From: Solimonas marina
GTDB lineage: Bacteria > Pseudomonadota > Gammaproteobacteria > Nevskiales > Nevskiaceae
Direction: 5' to 3'
Length of the DNA stretch: 64,000 bases
Assembly: GCF_012241385.1 (NCBI RefSeq)
Contig: NZ_JAAVXB010000014.1
Span: 45,772 to 109,771, forward strand
Position numbers and translations under genes: made by a program. Shown piece after piece: positions 1 through 10,057 of this stretch. Position 1 is the first letter of the stretch. The number at the start of each line of letters is the position of its first letter. Below the pieces are notes generated by a model. That model was not told the DNA's origin. It searched no databases and saw only the letters and a list, made by a program, of their open reading frames with translations.

Positions 1-2741
1 AACCACAGACCGCCGACCAGTGCCAGCGGCACGCTGGCCATGATCAGCGCCGCTTCGCTCACGCGTCGGAAAACGGCATAGATCAATAGAAAAATGATCA
101 CCAGCGCAATCGGCACCACCACCTTGAGTCTTTCCATGGCACTGGCCAGGTATTCGAACTGACCGGACCACGCCACGGTCGTACCCGGCGGCAATTTGAC
201 TTGCTGCGCCACCGCGCGTTGCAGGTTGGCCACCACCGTGCCCAAATCGCTGCCGGCCGTATCGACGTAGACATACGTGGCCAGCTGCCCGCCCTCGCTT
301 TTCAGCATGGACGGTCCTGCTTCAACGGCAATGTCAGCGATCTGGCCAAGTGTAATCTGCGCACCGTTGGCTGCGACGATCGGCAACTGCCGCAGCGCTC
401 CAATGGAATCGCGCTCGGCACGCGGGTAGCGCACCACGATGGGATAACGTTCGCGCCCTTCGACGGTCTGACCGATTGGATCGCCACCGACCACGGTTGC
501 GATCAGTTGCTGCACGCGCTCCTGGGTCAACCCGTAGCGCGCGGCGACATCACGGCGGATGTGCACGTCGACGTAGCGGCCGCTGGTCGGGCGCTCGGCA
601 ATCGCTGAGCTGACACCGGGCACGGTCTTCGCCACCGTCTCGATCCGATCGGCCACAGTCTGCAGCGTAGCCAGGTCGGTACCCAGCACCTTGATGCCGA
701 TTGGGCTCTTGATGCCGGTGGAGAGCATGTCGATGCGGTTGCGGATCGGCGGCACGAACAGGTTGGTCAGCCCCGGCACGTGCACCGCCTTGTCCAGTTC
801 CGCCTTGATCTTGTCCATCGTCATGCCGGGCCGCCACTGGTCCTTCGGCTTGAAGGTGATCGCGGTCTCGAACATTTCCAGCGGCGCCGGATCGGTGGCC
901 GTTTCGGCGCGCCCGGCCTTGCCAAACACATGATCAACCTCGGGCACGGTCTTGATCATGCGATCGGTCAACTGCAGCAACTGCGAGGCCTTGCCGGCGG
1001 ACAGCCCCGGCAGTGCAGTGGGCATGTACAGCAATGTGCCTTCGTCCATCGCGGGCATGAACTCGCTGCCGAGCTTGGTCATCGGAATGACCGCGGTGAG
1101 CAGCAGCACACCGGCCAGCACCAGGGTTGCTTTCGGATAGCGCAGCACGGCTTCGAGGAGAGGCCGATAGCCATGGATCAAACCCCGGTTGAGCGGATTG
1201 TCGCGCTCGGCACGGATGCGCCCGCGGATCAAATAACCCATCAGCACCGGCACCAGCGTCACCGCCAGCCCAGCCGCTGCCGCCATCGCGTAGGTCTTGG
1301 TGAAGGCCAGCGGCTTGAACAGCTTGCCTTCTTGCCCCTGCAGCGCGAAGACCGGCACGAACGACAGCGCGATGATCAACAGGCTGACGAACAACGCGGG
1401 CCCCACCTCGGCGGCGGCCTCGGCAATCAGCGACCACCGCTGCGCACCTTGCGGTTCACGTCCGTCGTTCGCGTCACGCCAATGTTCCAGATGTTTGTGC
1501 GCGTTCTCGATCATCACGATCGCCGCATCCACCATCGCGCCGATCGCAATGGCGATACCGCTGAGCGACATCAGGTTCGCCGTGACGCCTTGCAGATGCA
1601 GTGCAATGAAGGCGACCAACACGCCCAGCGGCAGCGTGATCACGGCCACCAGCGCCGAGCGCAGGTGCCCCAGAAACAACACGCAGACCAGCGTCACCAC
1701 CAGGAATTCTTCGAACAACTTGCTCCACAGGTTCTCCACCGCGGCGTCGATCAGCTGCGAGCGGTCGTAGGTAGGCACGATCTCGACGCCGGCCGGCAGG
1801 CTGCGCTGCAGTTCCGCTAGCCGTGCTTTCACGGCGGCAATGGTGGCCTTCGCGTTCTTGCCCGTGCGCATCACGATAATGCCGCCGACCACTTCACCTT
1901 GCCCGTCCAGCTCGGCAATGCCACGGCGAAACGTCGGGCCCCGCCGCACCGTCGCCACATCGCGCAGCAGCACCGGCACACCGCCGGCGTTGGTGGTGAT
2001 CGGCACGTTCTCGAAGTCCGCGCGGCTCTTCAGATAGCCTTCGCTGCGTACCATCAGTTCCGCTTCGCCCTGTTCGATCACCGAGCCACCGTTGGCGCCG
2101 TTCGCGCTGCGTACCGCATCGACCAGCTGCGCCACGGTGACGCCGCGCGCCGCCAGCGCCTGCGGATCGGGCACGATCTGCCAGGCGCGCTCCATGCCGC
2201 CCAAAGTGGCGACCTCGGCGACATTCGGCACGGTTTTGAGCTGATAGCGCAGGAACCAGTCCTGTAGCGCACGCAACTGGCCAAGATCGTGCTGACCGGT
2301 ACGATCCACCAGCGCGTATTCGTAGATCCAGCCGAGTCCCGTGGCATCAGGGCCGAGGGCAGGCGTGACTCCGGCCGGCAGGCGATCCCGCGCCTGGCTC
2401 AGGTACTCCAGCACACGCGAACGTGCCCAGTACAAGTCAGTGCTGTCATCGAACAACACATCGACGTAGGAGTCGCCGAAGAACGAAAAGGCGCGCACCG
2501 TCGTCGCGCCAGGTACCGAGAGCATGGTGGTGGCCAATGGATAGGTGACCTGATCCTCGACCACCTGCGGCGATTGGCCCGGGTAACTGGTGCGGATGAT
2601 CACCTGGGTGTCAGACAGGTCGGGCAGCGCGTCGACCGGCGTGCGCGTCACCGAGAACATGCCCATCAGGGCCAAGGCCAGTGCAGCCAACAGCACGAAC
2701 ACGCGATGCGCAATCGCCGCGCGAATCAGGGCGGCGATCAT
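1..2741 (-). CDS. cusA: CusA/CzcA-family heavy-metal RND efflux pump, 3' end outside window
   Basis: Inner-membrane proton-driven RND pump of the copper/silver (HME) class, which takes metal from the inner membrane or periplasm and passes it through CusB and CusC to the outside. About 913 residues are visible out of roughly 1050 usual for the family. The C-terminal part lies beyond position 1. The reading frame starts with a short cytoplasmic end and TM1 ([14 protein letters not shown]), then the porter domain, then the central TM block with the typical [16 protein letters not shown] stretch. The ATG at 2741 overlaps the cusB stop as ATGA, so translation is coupled. The subtype (copper/silver rather than Zn/Co/Cd) is inferred from the copper neighbours and a Met-rich partner CusB. 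Confidence 0.93.
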   Translation of the reverse strand, partial: MIAALIRAAIAHRVFVLLAALALALMGMFSVTRTPVDALPDLSDTQVIIRTSYPGQSPQVVEDQVTYPLATTMLSVPGATTVRAFSFFGDSYVDVLFDDSTDLYWARSRVLEYLSQARDRLPAGVTPALGPDATGLGWIYEYALVDRTGQHDLGQLRALQDWFLRYQLKTVPNVAEVATLGGMERAWQIVPDPQALAARGVTVAQLVDAVRSANGANGGSVIEQGEAELMVRSEGYLKSRADFENVPITTNAGGVPVLLRDVATVRRGPTFRRGIAELDGQGEVVGGIIVMRTGKNAKATIAAVKARLAELQRSLPAGVEIVPTYDRSQLIDAAVENLWSKLFEEFLVVTLVCVLFLGHLRSALVAVITLPLGVLVAFIALHLQGVTANLMSLSGIAIAIGAMVDAAIVMIENAHKHLEHWRDANDGREPQGAQRWSLIAEAAAEVGPALFVSLLIIALSFVPVFALQGQEGKLFKPLAFTKTYAMAAAAGLAVTLVPVLMGYLIRGRIRAERDNPLNRGLIHGYRPLLEAVLRYPKATLVLAGVLLLTAVIPMTKLGSEFMPAMDEGTLLYMPTALPGLSAGKASQLLQLTDRMIKTVPEVDHVFGKAGRAETATDPAPLEMFETAITFKPKDQWRPGMTMDKIKAELDKAVHVPGLTNLFVPPIRNRIDMLSTGIKSPIGIKVLGTDLATLQTVADRIETVAKTVPGVSSAIAERPTSGRYVDVHIRRDVAARYGLTQERVQQLIATVVGGDPIGQTVEGRERYPIVVRYPRAERDSIGALRQLPIVAANGAQITLGQIADIAVEAGPSMLKSEGGQLATYVYVDTAGSDLGTVVANLQRAVAQQVKLPPGTTVAWSGQFEYLASAMERLKVVVPIALVIIFLLIYAVFRRVSEAALIMASVPLALVGGLW

Positions 2742-4036
2742 GGTCGGTCTCCCATCGGCATGCCCGGCATGGGCACGCTCGTGGCCGGCGCCGGTTTGGT
2801 GGGGGCGTCATTCAGACGCTCCAGCGCACCGGACAGGCTCGCTTCGGAATCGATCAGAAACTGGCCGGAGACCACGACTTTCTCACCACCCGCGAGGCCA
2901 TCGAGAATTTCCGTATAGCCGCCGGCCGCCCGCCCGATGCGCACCGATACGGCACGAAAGTGGCCATCTCCCTCGGCGAGAATGACTCGCGTGTGGGTGC
3001 CCGTCGCGATCAGCGCGTCGTCCGGTACCACCGGTACGGCCACGTCCGGAGTCGGGTTGAGTTGCACGGTAGCGAACATGCCCGGACTCAAGGCACCGTC
3101 GGGATTGTCGAGCACGATGCGGGCGCGCTGGGTGCGCGTCACCGCATCCACGTCCGACAGCAAGGTTTCCACGGTGCCGTGGAACGACCGACCCGGCAGG
3201 GCATCGACCGTGACCCCCACCGGCGTGCCGCTGCGCACCGTGCCGGCCACCGCCTGCGGGAGTGCCGCCTCGACCCACACGGTGGACAGACCGTTCAAGG
3301 TCATCAGGGTCTGGCCTGCAGTGACGCGCTGGCCTTCACGCACATCCAGTGTCGTGACGACGCCCGCTTGCGGGGCGTGCAGTGTGATCGCCGCATCCGC
3401 GCCATGACGCGACGACTGAATATCCGCCGCTGTCAGCCCCAACACCTGCAGCCGTTGCCGCGCTGCGGAGCGCAGCTCGCGCGCGTCGGCGGACCGCGCC
3501 TGCTCCAGCGCGCGATATTCCGCCAACGCACTGTTCCATTGCGGCGCCAGCAACTGCGCCAGCGGTGCGCCGGCAGCGACCACGGTATACGGCGCGCGCA
3601 CATCAAGCTTGCTGATTACCGCATCAACCCGCGCGCTGATCGTGCTGGCCTGGCGCAAGTCCCAGGTGATCGTACCGGGCACCCTGATGGCCGAAGCCAG
3701 CACCCGCCGCTCGACTAGTGCCGTGCGCACGCCGAGGTTTTGCACGGTGGTGGGATCGATTTGGATGACATCCTTGGGTCCACCATCATCGGCATACTTG
3801 GGCACCATCTGCATGCCCATCGGCGACAGGCCCGGCTTGTCGAAATGCTGCTGCGGCACCATCGTGTCGTACCAGTACAAGACTTTCTTGCCCGACGATG
3901 GCGACGTCGCGGCGGTACTGCTCGGCGCAGTGGGCGTGGACTGTCGCGCAATCAAGTAGCCAATGCCGCCGGCTACGACCAGCAGGATCAACGCGGCAAC
4001 CGCCGCCACAACACGGTTGGTAATGGTTCGGTTCAT
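2738..4036 (-). CDS. cusB: CusB-like periplasmic adaptor (membrane fusion protein)
   Basis: Adaptor of the CusCBA tripartite efflux complex, 432 aa. An N-terminal membrane anchor (residues about 8-30) is followed by a metal-binding segment [15 protein letters not shown]...[13 protein letters not shown], which is the CusB-type heavy-metal binding motif. The barrel-sandwich hybrid and beta-barrel follow. The C-terminus is Met-rich ([11 protein letters not shown]). It overlaps cusC upstream and cusA downstream by ATGA, so the three genes form one translationally coupled unit. The motif composition supports Cu(I)/Ag(I) over divalent metals. No irregularity is seen in length. Confidence 0.93.
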   Translation of the reverse strand: MNRTITNRVVAAVAALILLVVAGGIGYLIARQSTPTAPSSTAATSPSSGKKVLYWYDTMVPQQHFDKPGLSPMGMQMVPKYADDGGPKDVIQIDPTTVQNLGVRTALVERRVLASAIRVPGTITWDLRQASTISARVDAVISKLDVRAPYTVVAAGAPLAQLLAPQWNSALAEYRALEQARSADARELRSAARQRLQVLGLTAADIQSSRHGADAAITLHAPQAGVVTTLDVREGQRVTAGQTLMTLNGLSTVWVEAALPQAVAGTVRSGTPVGVTVDALPGRSFHGTVETLLSDVDAVTRTQRARIVLDNPDGALSPGMFATVQLNPTPDVAVPVVPDDALIATGTHTRVILAEGDGHFRAVSVRIGRAAGGYTEILDGLAGGEKVVVSGQFLIDSEASLSGALERLNDAPTKPAPATSVPMPGMPMGDRP

Positions 4037-5343
4037 GGCAGTTGCTCCGGCAAATTGATGACGCTTGGCAGGTTCTGCTCCGGGAGCAGATAAGCCAGTT
4101 GCGCCCAGGCCGTGCCCCAGGCGGCGAGCGCCTGCGCATAGGCCACGCGCGTGTCGATTTCATCGCGACGCGCTTCCAGCCACGGCTGCAGCGAGCCGCC
4201 GCCGCGATACGCCGCGAGCGCAGTGCGTGAACGGTCCGTGGCCAACGGCAGCAGCTGGTCGCGATAGGTGTTGACCTGCTTGTCATAGCCTTGCCACGCG
4301 GCAAGGCCCGCTGCAACCGCCTCGCGCTGCGCGCGGCGTGCATCCTCGTGCTCGTCTTTCACCGCGTCGCGCTCTGCGTAGCGCGCGCTGATGTCCTGGT
4401 CCTGCCGGTTGCCGGGGAACAGCGGTAGGCTGACGCCGACCTCGATGCCGATCATGTCGGGAAGGTGGATACGACTGCCGTACACCACGCCAACGCTCCA
4501 GTTCGGGCGTTTGCCGGCCTTGGCCAAGTCGAGCTGCGCTTGTGCTTGGTCCTCGCGTGCGCCCCAGCCCAGCAGCGGGCCTTGTCGATCCAGGTCGTGC
4601 AGTAGTTGCGCCGGAGGGGCAGGCAGCGTCGAGAAATCAGGCGCCTCCGCCAGTGCGCCACCGGCGTCGTCGCCGAGCCATCGCTGCAACGCGGCGCGCG
4701 CAGCGGCGATCTCCGCATCCACCGCGGTGATCCGGTTGTCGAGTTCGACGACGGCGGCACGTGCCGCCAGCACATCGGTCGCGTTGCCGGGGCCGCCACG
4801 GAGCCTCGCTTTGGCGAGCTGGACTGCAAGAGCGAACTGCTCATGCAAATCCTGGAGCTGTTTCCACTCGGTTTGCGCCGCCCACAGACGTACCCACGCA
4901 CCGGCGGTCGCCTGCTTGACGGCGAGCCGCACCGTGAGGACATCGGCAGCCGAAAGCTGCACACCGGCATTCGCGACTGCCTTCTCGGCTTCGCGCTTGG
5001 GATGCGAGGGAATTTCCTGCATCAGACCGATGGTGCGCATGGTCATGCTGTCGGCCGAGGCACTGAAAGCCTGCGGGCCGGTCGCGGTGAGGTTGCTGAT
5101 ACCCGCTGTCAGTTGCGGATCGGGCAAACGCCCGGCGCGCGCAGCGTCATGTCGTGCGGCCTGTTCGCGCAGCAACTGCGCTTGCACTTGTGGCGCGCGT
5201 ACGGCTGCGATTTGCGTTGCCGCAGCGAGACTCAAAGGTGTGTCGTCGCTTGCCGCGTGCAGCGGCAGCGCGATCAGCGCGAACGAAATGACAACCAGAA
5301 GCCGCGACGCGCGCAGGCGCCGCCAAGCGGGAAGAAAACGCAT
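4033..5343 (-). CDS. cusC: CusC/TolC-type outer membrane efflux channel
   Basis: Outer-membrane exit duct of the Cus pump, 436 aa. A cleavable signal peptide is visible (LLVVISFALIALPLHAA). The rest is the alpha-helical, Ala/Gln-rich OEP repeat pattern typical of TolC/CusC proteins, with two related halves. There is no clear lipobox, so it is probably a non-lipidated channel unlike E. coli CusC. It is first in the cusCBA overlap chain and lies 61 bases after the small Cys/His/Met-rich protein gene, so co-transcription with that gene is likely. Confidence 0.9.
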   Translation of the reverse strand: MRFLPAWRRLRASRLLVVISFALIALPLHAASDDTPLSLAAATQIAAVRAPQVQAQLLREQAARHDAARAGRLPDPQLTAGISNLTATGPQAFSASADSMTMRTIGLMQEIPSHPKREAEKAVANAGVQLSAADVLTVRLAVKQATAGAWVRLWAAQTEWKQLQDLHEQFALAVQLAKARLRGGPGNATDVLAARAAVVELDNRITAVDAEIAAARAALQRWLGDDAGGALAEAPDFSTLPAPPAQLLHDLDRQGPLLGWGAREDQAQAQLDLAKAGKRPNWSVGVVYGSRIHLPDMIGIEVGVSLPLFPGNRQDQDISARYAERDAVKDEHEDARRAQREAVAAGLAAWQGYDKQVNTYRDQLLPLATDRSRTALAAYRGGGSLQPWLEARRDEIDTRVAYAQALAAWGTAWAQLAYLLPEQNLPSVINLPEQLP

Positions 5344-5404
5344 AAAACCTCCGCAAACGATCGTCCGCGGTGGCCCATGCCGCCGCGGTGGAACGTCGGG
5401 AGGT

Positions 5405-5803
5405 CTAAATCAGCAGGACGCGGAAACGCAGCGCGGGCGGGATGCCCGATAGTCGCCACGCTGCGGTGTGCTCACGCGCTGCATAGATGGCCGGCGATGT
5501 CGCAAGCACGATCGGGGCCGGGAGCAGCGCGGGCATCACCAAGGGCGGCACCGTAGGCGCGTGCGCGTCCTGGGTTGCCACCGCCTGCTGCGCGCAGTGT
5601 GCCGGACATAGCGCCTGATTCTGCTGGCCATGCGCCATCGGCATGCCGTCGCAATGCATCGCCATGCCCACGTTCGAGACCGGCATATCCACGGCCGAAC
5701 AGGCATACGACGCCAAGGCAACCTGCTGGAACAGCAGCGACAGCACCGCCAGCAGCACGAGCCGCAAGCGGATACGTCGAGTTGGTCGCATGAATCGCTT
5801 CAC
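5405..5803 (-). CDS. Cys/His/Met-rich exported protein next to cusCBA
   Basis: A 132-aa protein with an N-terminal hydrophobic signal segment (LRLVLLAVLSLLFQQVALA). The mature part is rich in possible metal ligands: MAMHCDGMPMAH, then CPAHCAQQ. Small proteins like this are common at the start of cus or cop operons, and some belong to the DUF2946 or CopL-like groups. I do not see enough to assign one. It sits between the P-type ATPase (185 bases upstream) and cusC (61 bases downstream), which suggests that it heads the cus transcript. A role in periplasmic copper sensing or binding is inference. Confidence 0.7.
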   Translation of the reverse strand: MKRFMRPTRRIRLRLVLLAVLSLLFQQVALASYACSAVDMPVSNVGMAMHCDGMPMAHGQQNQALCPAHCAQQAVATQDAHAPTVPPLVMPALLPAPIVLATSPAIYAAREHTAAWRLSGIPPALRFRVLLI

Positions 5804-5988
5804 ATGGGCATCTTAGCAGAGGCCCCCGTCGGGTTCAATTGATTCCGGTCAAATGAACGTGGGGTACACGCCGCCATTTCCGGTCACGACAGCCGCGGCA
5901 ATTTCTCGGCATGACCCTGCAACGAGCGCGTTCCGCGGCGGTATCTTGATCACCGCGGTCTTCACTCGCGTCGCCAACGTTGGTCATC

Positions 5989-8337
5989 TTAGCCATGCCG
6001 CTTTTGGCCCAGCCGCAATGCGTTGGCAACCACCGACACGGAGCTCAAACTCATCGCCAAAGCGGCGATCATGGGGCTGAGCAACAGGCCCGTCAGGGGG
6101 TACAGCACGCCGGCCGCGATCGGTACGCCCAGCGCGTTGTAGAGGAACGCAAAGCCCAGGTTCTGCTTCATGTTGGCAACGGTGTCGTTGGAGATCGAGC
6201 GTGCCCGCACGATGCCGCGCAAGTCGCCTTTCACCAGCGTCACCTGCGCGCTCGACATCGCCACGTCAGTACCGGTACCCATGGCGATGCCGACATCGGC
6301 GCCGGCAAGCGCGGGGGCGTCGTTGATCCCGTCGCCAGCCATCGCCACCCGGTGCCCCTTGGCTTGCAGCTGTCGCACGAGGTCGATCTTGTCCTTTGGA
6401 CGGACCTCGCCATGGACTTCGTCGATGTCTAGGGTGCGGGCGACCGCATGGGCCGTGGTGACGCCGTCGCCGGTGGCCATCACGATTTTCAGGCCCGCAT
6501 CGTGCAGCGATGCGATGGCTCCTGCGGTGGTGGTCTTGATCGGGTCGGCCACCGCGAGCAGGCCGGCCAGGGCGCCATCGACCGCCAGGTACATCACGCT
6601 GGCGCCGGCCCGGCGCAGCTCCTCGGCCGGGATGGAAAGAACCGAGGCATCGACCCCGACCTCGTGCATTAGCGCGGTATTGCCGATCGCCAGGGCGGCG
6701 CCTCCCACCTGGCCGCGTACCCCAATACCGGTGGACGACTCGAAGCTCGCCGGTGTTTCCAGCGTCAGGCCACGACGGCGGGCTTCCGCGACGATAGCGT
6801 CGGCCAGTGGGTGCTCGCTGCCCTGATCGAGGCTGGCCGCCAGGCGCAGCACCTCCGGCTCGGTGAACCCTTCGGCCGCGAGCGCGGTGTGGAACGCCGG
6901 ACGTCCCTCGGTCAAGGTTCCCGTCTTGTCCACGATCAGGGTATCGATCTTGCGCAGGTTCTCGATTGCTTCGGCATCGCGGAACAACACGCCTTCCCCG
7001 GCAGCACGGCCGGTCGCCACCATGATCGACATCGGCGTGGCCAAGCCCAGCGCGCAGGGGCAGGCGATGATCAAGACCGAGATCGCGTTGAGCACTGCGA
7101 ACGTCCACGACGGGTCCGGGCCGAACAGTCCCCACACGAAGAAGGTCGCGACGGCGATCGCGAGGACCGCGAGCACGAACCAGAAAGCTACCTTGTCGGC
7201 CATGCGCTGCATCGGTGCGCGCGAGCGTTGCGCCTGTGCGACCAGTTGCACGATCTGCGACAGCACGGTCGCCGAGCCGACTTTCTCCGCCCGGATCACC
7301 AGGCTGCCGGTGCCGTTGAGGGTCGCGCCGATCACGCTGGAGCCGATGGCCTTTTCGACCGGGACGGGCTCCCCGGTCAGCATCGACTCGTCGACATGGG
7401 AGTGTCCCTCGATGACTTCGCCGTCCACCGGCACCTTTTCGCCGGGGCGTACGCGCAGGCGATCACCGACGTGAACGCGGCTGAGTTCGACATCCTCCTC
7501 GCCGCCATCGTCGCGCAGGCGGCGTGCGGTCTTGGGGGCCAGCCCTAGCAGGGCTTTCAGGGCAGTCGAGGTCTTCGAGCGGGCACGCAGTTCGAGTAGC
7601 TGGCCGAGCAAGGTCAGCGAGACGATCACCGCGGCGGCTTCGAAGTAGACGCCCACGCGGCCGTGTTCGTGGAATGACTCCGGGAACAGGTCCGGTACAA
7701 GGGTGGCGACGATGCTGTAGCCGAACGCCGCGCCGACGCCGATGCCGATCAGGGTCCACATGTTGGGACTGAGGTTGCGGACCGACTGCACGCATCGAAC
7801 GAAGAAGGGCCAGCCTGCCCACAACACCACCGGCGTGGTCAGTACCAGCTCGATCCAGGTCCGGGCGTCCACCGGCAATCGGGGGAAGTGGTGGCCGAAC
7901 ATCGCCAGTACGAGCACCACCAGCGTTGCCGGCAAGGTCCACCAGAAGCGGTGGCTGAAATCACGCAGTTCGGGATGGTCCTCATCGTTCAGTCCTGGCA
8001 TTTCCGGCTCCAGTGCCATGCCGCAGATCGGGCAGATGCCGGGACCGTCCTGGCGCACTTGCGGATGCATCGGACAGACATACATCGTTCCCGTCGGTGC
8101 CTGCACGGGGGCACCATCGGGTCGCCGGGTCAGATATTTGGCCGGATCCCTCGTGAAACTTTCCAGGCAGCGCGCCGAACAAAAATGATGCGTTACTCCA
8201 TCATGTTCGGCGTGATGGGCGGTCTGGTGTGGATCGACCTGCATGCCACAAACCGGATCGATCGCGGTTGTCACTGCGCCGGGTTGGGTGTGACGTCCGT
8301 GGTTGTCGGCGCCCGTGTGGTGATGATGGGTGTTCAT
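5989..8337 (-). CDS. copA: Copper-exporting P1B-type ATPase
   Basis: ATP-driven Cu(I) export from cytoplasm to periplasm, 782 aa from the chosen start. Order: His-rich N-terminus ([14 protein letters not shown]), YHS-type metal domain (DPVCGM...HHFCSARC), a second heavy-metal motif (YVCPMHP...[10 protein letters not shown]), transmembrane region, actuator TGEPVPVEK, metal-site [11 protein letters not shown], phosphorylation DKTGTLTEG, and hinge [10 protein letters not shown]. There is no classical CxxC HMA domain, which is replaced by the YHS and CPMHP modules. An in-frame ATG exists at 8349, but GGAGG lies just before the ATG at 8337, which I prefer. The symbol is also used for the multicopper oxidase in this window. 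They are different genes. Confidence 0.94.
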   Translation of the reverse strand: MNTHHHHTGADNHGRHTQPGAVTTAIDPVCGMQVDPHQTAHHAEHDGVTHHFCSARCLESFTRDPAKYLTRRPDGAPVQAPTGTMYVCPMHPQVRQDGPGICPICGMALEPEMPGLNDEDHPELRDFSHRFWWTLPATLVVLVLAMFGHHFPRLPVDARTWIELVLTTPVVLWAGWPFFVRCVQSVRNLSPNMWTLIGIGVGAAFGYSIVATLVPDLFPESFHEHGRVGVYFEAAAVIVSLTLLGQLLELRARSKTSTALKALLGLAPKTARRLRDDGGEEDVELSRVHVGDRLRVRPGEKVPVDGEVIEGHSHVDESMLTGEPVPVEKAIGSSVIGATLNGTGSLVIRAEKVGSATVLSQIVQLVAQAQRSRAPMQRMADKVAFWFVLAVLAIAVATFFVWGLFGPDPSWTFAVLNAISVLIIACPCALGLATPMSIMVATGRAAGEGVLFRDAEAIENLRKIDTLIVDKTGTLTEGRPAFHTALAAEGFTEPEVLRLAASLDQGSEHPLADAIVAEARRRGLTLETPASFESSTGIGVRGQVGGAALAIGNTALMHEVGVDASVLSIPAEELRRAGASVMYLAVDGALAGLLAVADPIKTTTAGAIASLHDAGLKIVMATGDGVTTAHAVARTLDIDEVHGEVRPKDKIDLVRQLQAKGHRVAMAGDGINDAPALAGADVGIAMGTGTDVAMSSAQVTLVKGDLRGIVRARSISNDTVANMKQNLGFAFLYNALGVPIAAGVLYPLTGLLLSPMIAALAMSLSSVSVVANALRLGQKRHG

Positions 8338-8382
8338 GCATCCTCCCATGACGATGGCAATGGCTTGACGTTGATCGACGTG

Positions 8383-8940
8383 TCACTGTCCGTGGCGGGC
8401 GAAGTCGGACGTCGTGCCGTCGCGGCCGACCAGCTCAACCACGTAAGGCTGGACGCGGCCATCGGGCATCTCCATGCCCGGCGAACCGGCCGGCATGCCC
8501 GGCACGACGAGGCCCTTGGCATCGGGCTTTTCAGCCAGGAGCCGCTTGATGTCCGGCGCCGGCACATGGCCTTCGACAAAATAGCCGCCCACTTCGGCGG
8601 TATGGCATGACCCTTTGCCGAACGGAATGCCGACCTGACTCTTCACCGAATCGAGGTCGTCGACATCGCGCACGTCGACGTTGAAGCCCGCGGCACGCAT
8701 ATGGTCGACCCACGCGCCGCAACATCCACACGTAGCGCTTTTGTGCACCAGCATGACTGGAAGCGATGCGGCCGGTGAGCTTGCTGTTGCGGCATGGATT
8801 GTCGCGGAGGATGGCTGGCTGGACTGCGCATCGACGGGGTAGGTGCAGGCACCAAGCGCGCTGAAGGAAACAACGGAGATGGCTGCGAACAAAACGTTTC
8901 TTGCATTCATGGCTGAGATGCTCATTCGCTTCACGGTCAT
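8383..8940 (-). CDS. DUF411 metal-binding protein of copper clusters
   Basis: Periplasmic DUF411-family protein, 185 aa from the ATG at 8940 that overlaps the upstream stop as ATGA. It has a lipoprotein-like signal ending FSALGAC, then the thioredoxin-like core with CGCCGAWVDHM, the family's conserved Cys cluster. It also has KGSCHTAEVGGYFVEGHVPA and a Met-rich patch (MPAGSPGMEMPDGR). Members occur widely in copper-resistance loci, but the biochemical role is not settled. Copper binding or reduction is inferred. Alternative in-frame ATGs lie at 8925 and 8910. The overlap with the cytochrome gene favours the longest of these. Confidence 0.82.
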   Translation of the reverse strand: MTVKRMSISAMNARNVLFAAISVVSFSALGACTYPVDAQSSQPSSATIHAATASSPAASLPVMLVHKSATCGCCGAWVDHMRAAGFNVDVRDVDDLDSVKSQVGIPFGKGSCHTAEVGGYFVEGHVPAPDIKRLLAEKPDAKGLVVPGMPAGSPGMEMPDGRVQPYVVELVGRDGTTSDFARHGQ

Positions 8941-10046
8941 TCTCCCGATACCGGTGCGGATTGCCACTGGATCGAGACGATCTTCCAGTCTTTGCCGTCC
9001 TTCTTGAGATTGAGCAGTTCGCGGCTGCGCAACATGGTCGGCTTGCCCTTGACCATGGCTTGGATGTCGCTCTCGCTGCCGACCATCGCGGTGTCGCCCA
9101 TCGGCATCGAACCGAGCGAGACGGGTGTGATCCTCGCGCTCTTCAGGAACGCGATGTCCTCGCCGAGATGGCCGTTCGCGTAGTCGTCACGCGTCTGGGT
9201 ATGCCCGCCTTCGCTGATGGTGACATCAGGTGCCAGCAGGGCAAGCACCGCCGTTCGATCGCCATGCTGCAAGGCCGTGTGGAACGCCTGTGCCACAGCT
9301 TCGGCCTCTGGTGCCGCCTTTGGCTTCATTCCATCCAGCGACAGCGGGGTTTCGGCTGCAGGCGCGGTGGTCGACGCATGATCATGGCTATCCTCTGGAG
9401 CGGCGCCATGGCTGTGACCGGCCTCGCCGGACATGACCATGTCTTTCATGTCGGCAGCACCGTGAGCGTCCTCGTCAGCAGCCCCACCGTGGCTATGGCC
9501 GCCTTCGTCGCCCATGTCCATGTCTTCATCCGGCGGCGCCTTCGCCACCATGTCCTTGTATTGCTCCGGCGTCATGGCCGGCAGCTTCTGCAGGAACGCG
9601 ACCATGCTCCAGATGGTGGGATCGTCGTGACTGCCACCCCATGCCGGCATCGCGCTCATCTTGATGCCGTGCTTGATGATCCAGAACGCGTCCTTCGGAT
9701 CGACCCGCGTCTGTGACAGATTCGGTGGCTGCGGGTACAGTCCGGGGCGAAGCTCCGAGTCCTTCATGCCCGGCTTGAGGTGGCACTGGGTACACATAGC
9801 CGCGTACTGGCCGGCCCCTTTCAGGATCAGCTGGGGATCGTTGAGATCCGGAACCGTGAGGTCTTCCGAGCGGACATGAATGGAGCGCTCGCGCAGGGTC
9901 TGCATGACCGCGAAGACCGGCTTGGTGTGGTGATCGTCGGCCCCGATGTTGTAGAGGCCGGAGTACACGAACACGCCTGCACCGATGGCAAGGACGCCAA
10001 GAACAACGGCGACGGTGATGCTGTGATGCTTGATGTGCTGTTTCAT
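8937..10046 (-). CDS. Cytochrome c fused to an NTF2-like domain
   Basis: A 369-aa membrane-anchored or exported protein. Residues about 11-33 form an N-terminal TM or signal segment. A class-I cytochrome c domain follows, with haem motif CTQCH near residue 86 and a probable axial Met in MSAMPAWGG. Next is a linker of about 70 residues very rich in His, Asp, Met and Gly (DMDMGDEGGHSHGG, AGHSHG, SHDHAS), suited to metal binding. The C-terminal 110 residues look like an NTF2/SnoaL-like fold (EAVAQAFHTALQHGDRTAVLALLAPDVTISEG). It starts 11 bases after copB and overlaps the DUF411 gene. Copper-linked electron transfer is inferred from position and linker. Confidence 0.85.
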   Translation of the reverse strand: MKQHIKHHSITVAVVLGVLAIGAGVFVYSGLYNIGADDHHTKPVFAVMQTLRERSIHVRSEDLTVPDLNDPQLILKGAGQYAAMCTQCHLKPGMKDSELRPGLYPQPPNLSQTRVDPKDAFWIIKHGIKMSAMPAWGGSHDDPTIWSMVAFLQKLPAMTPEQYKDMVAKAPPDEDMDMGDEGGHSHGGAADEDAHGAADMKDMVMSGEAGHSHGAAPEDSHDHASTTAPAAETPLSLDGMKPKAAPEAEAVAQAFHTALQHGDRTAVLALLAPDVTISEGGHTQTRDDYANGHLGEDIAFLKSARITPVSLGSMPMGDTAMVGSESDIQAMVKGKPTMLRSRELLNLKKDGKDWKIVSIQWQSAPVSGE

Positions 10047-10057
10047 GATGTTTCCCC

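Noticed and set aside
780..1820. 346-aa plus-strand open frame
   Set aside because: It is antisense to cusA, with a His/Gln/Arg-rich composition typical of shadow frames in GC-rich DNA.
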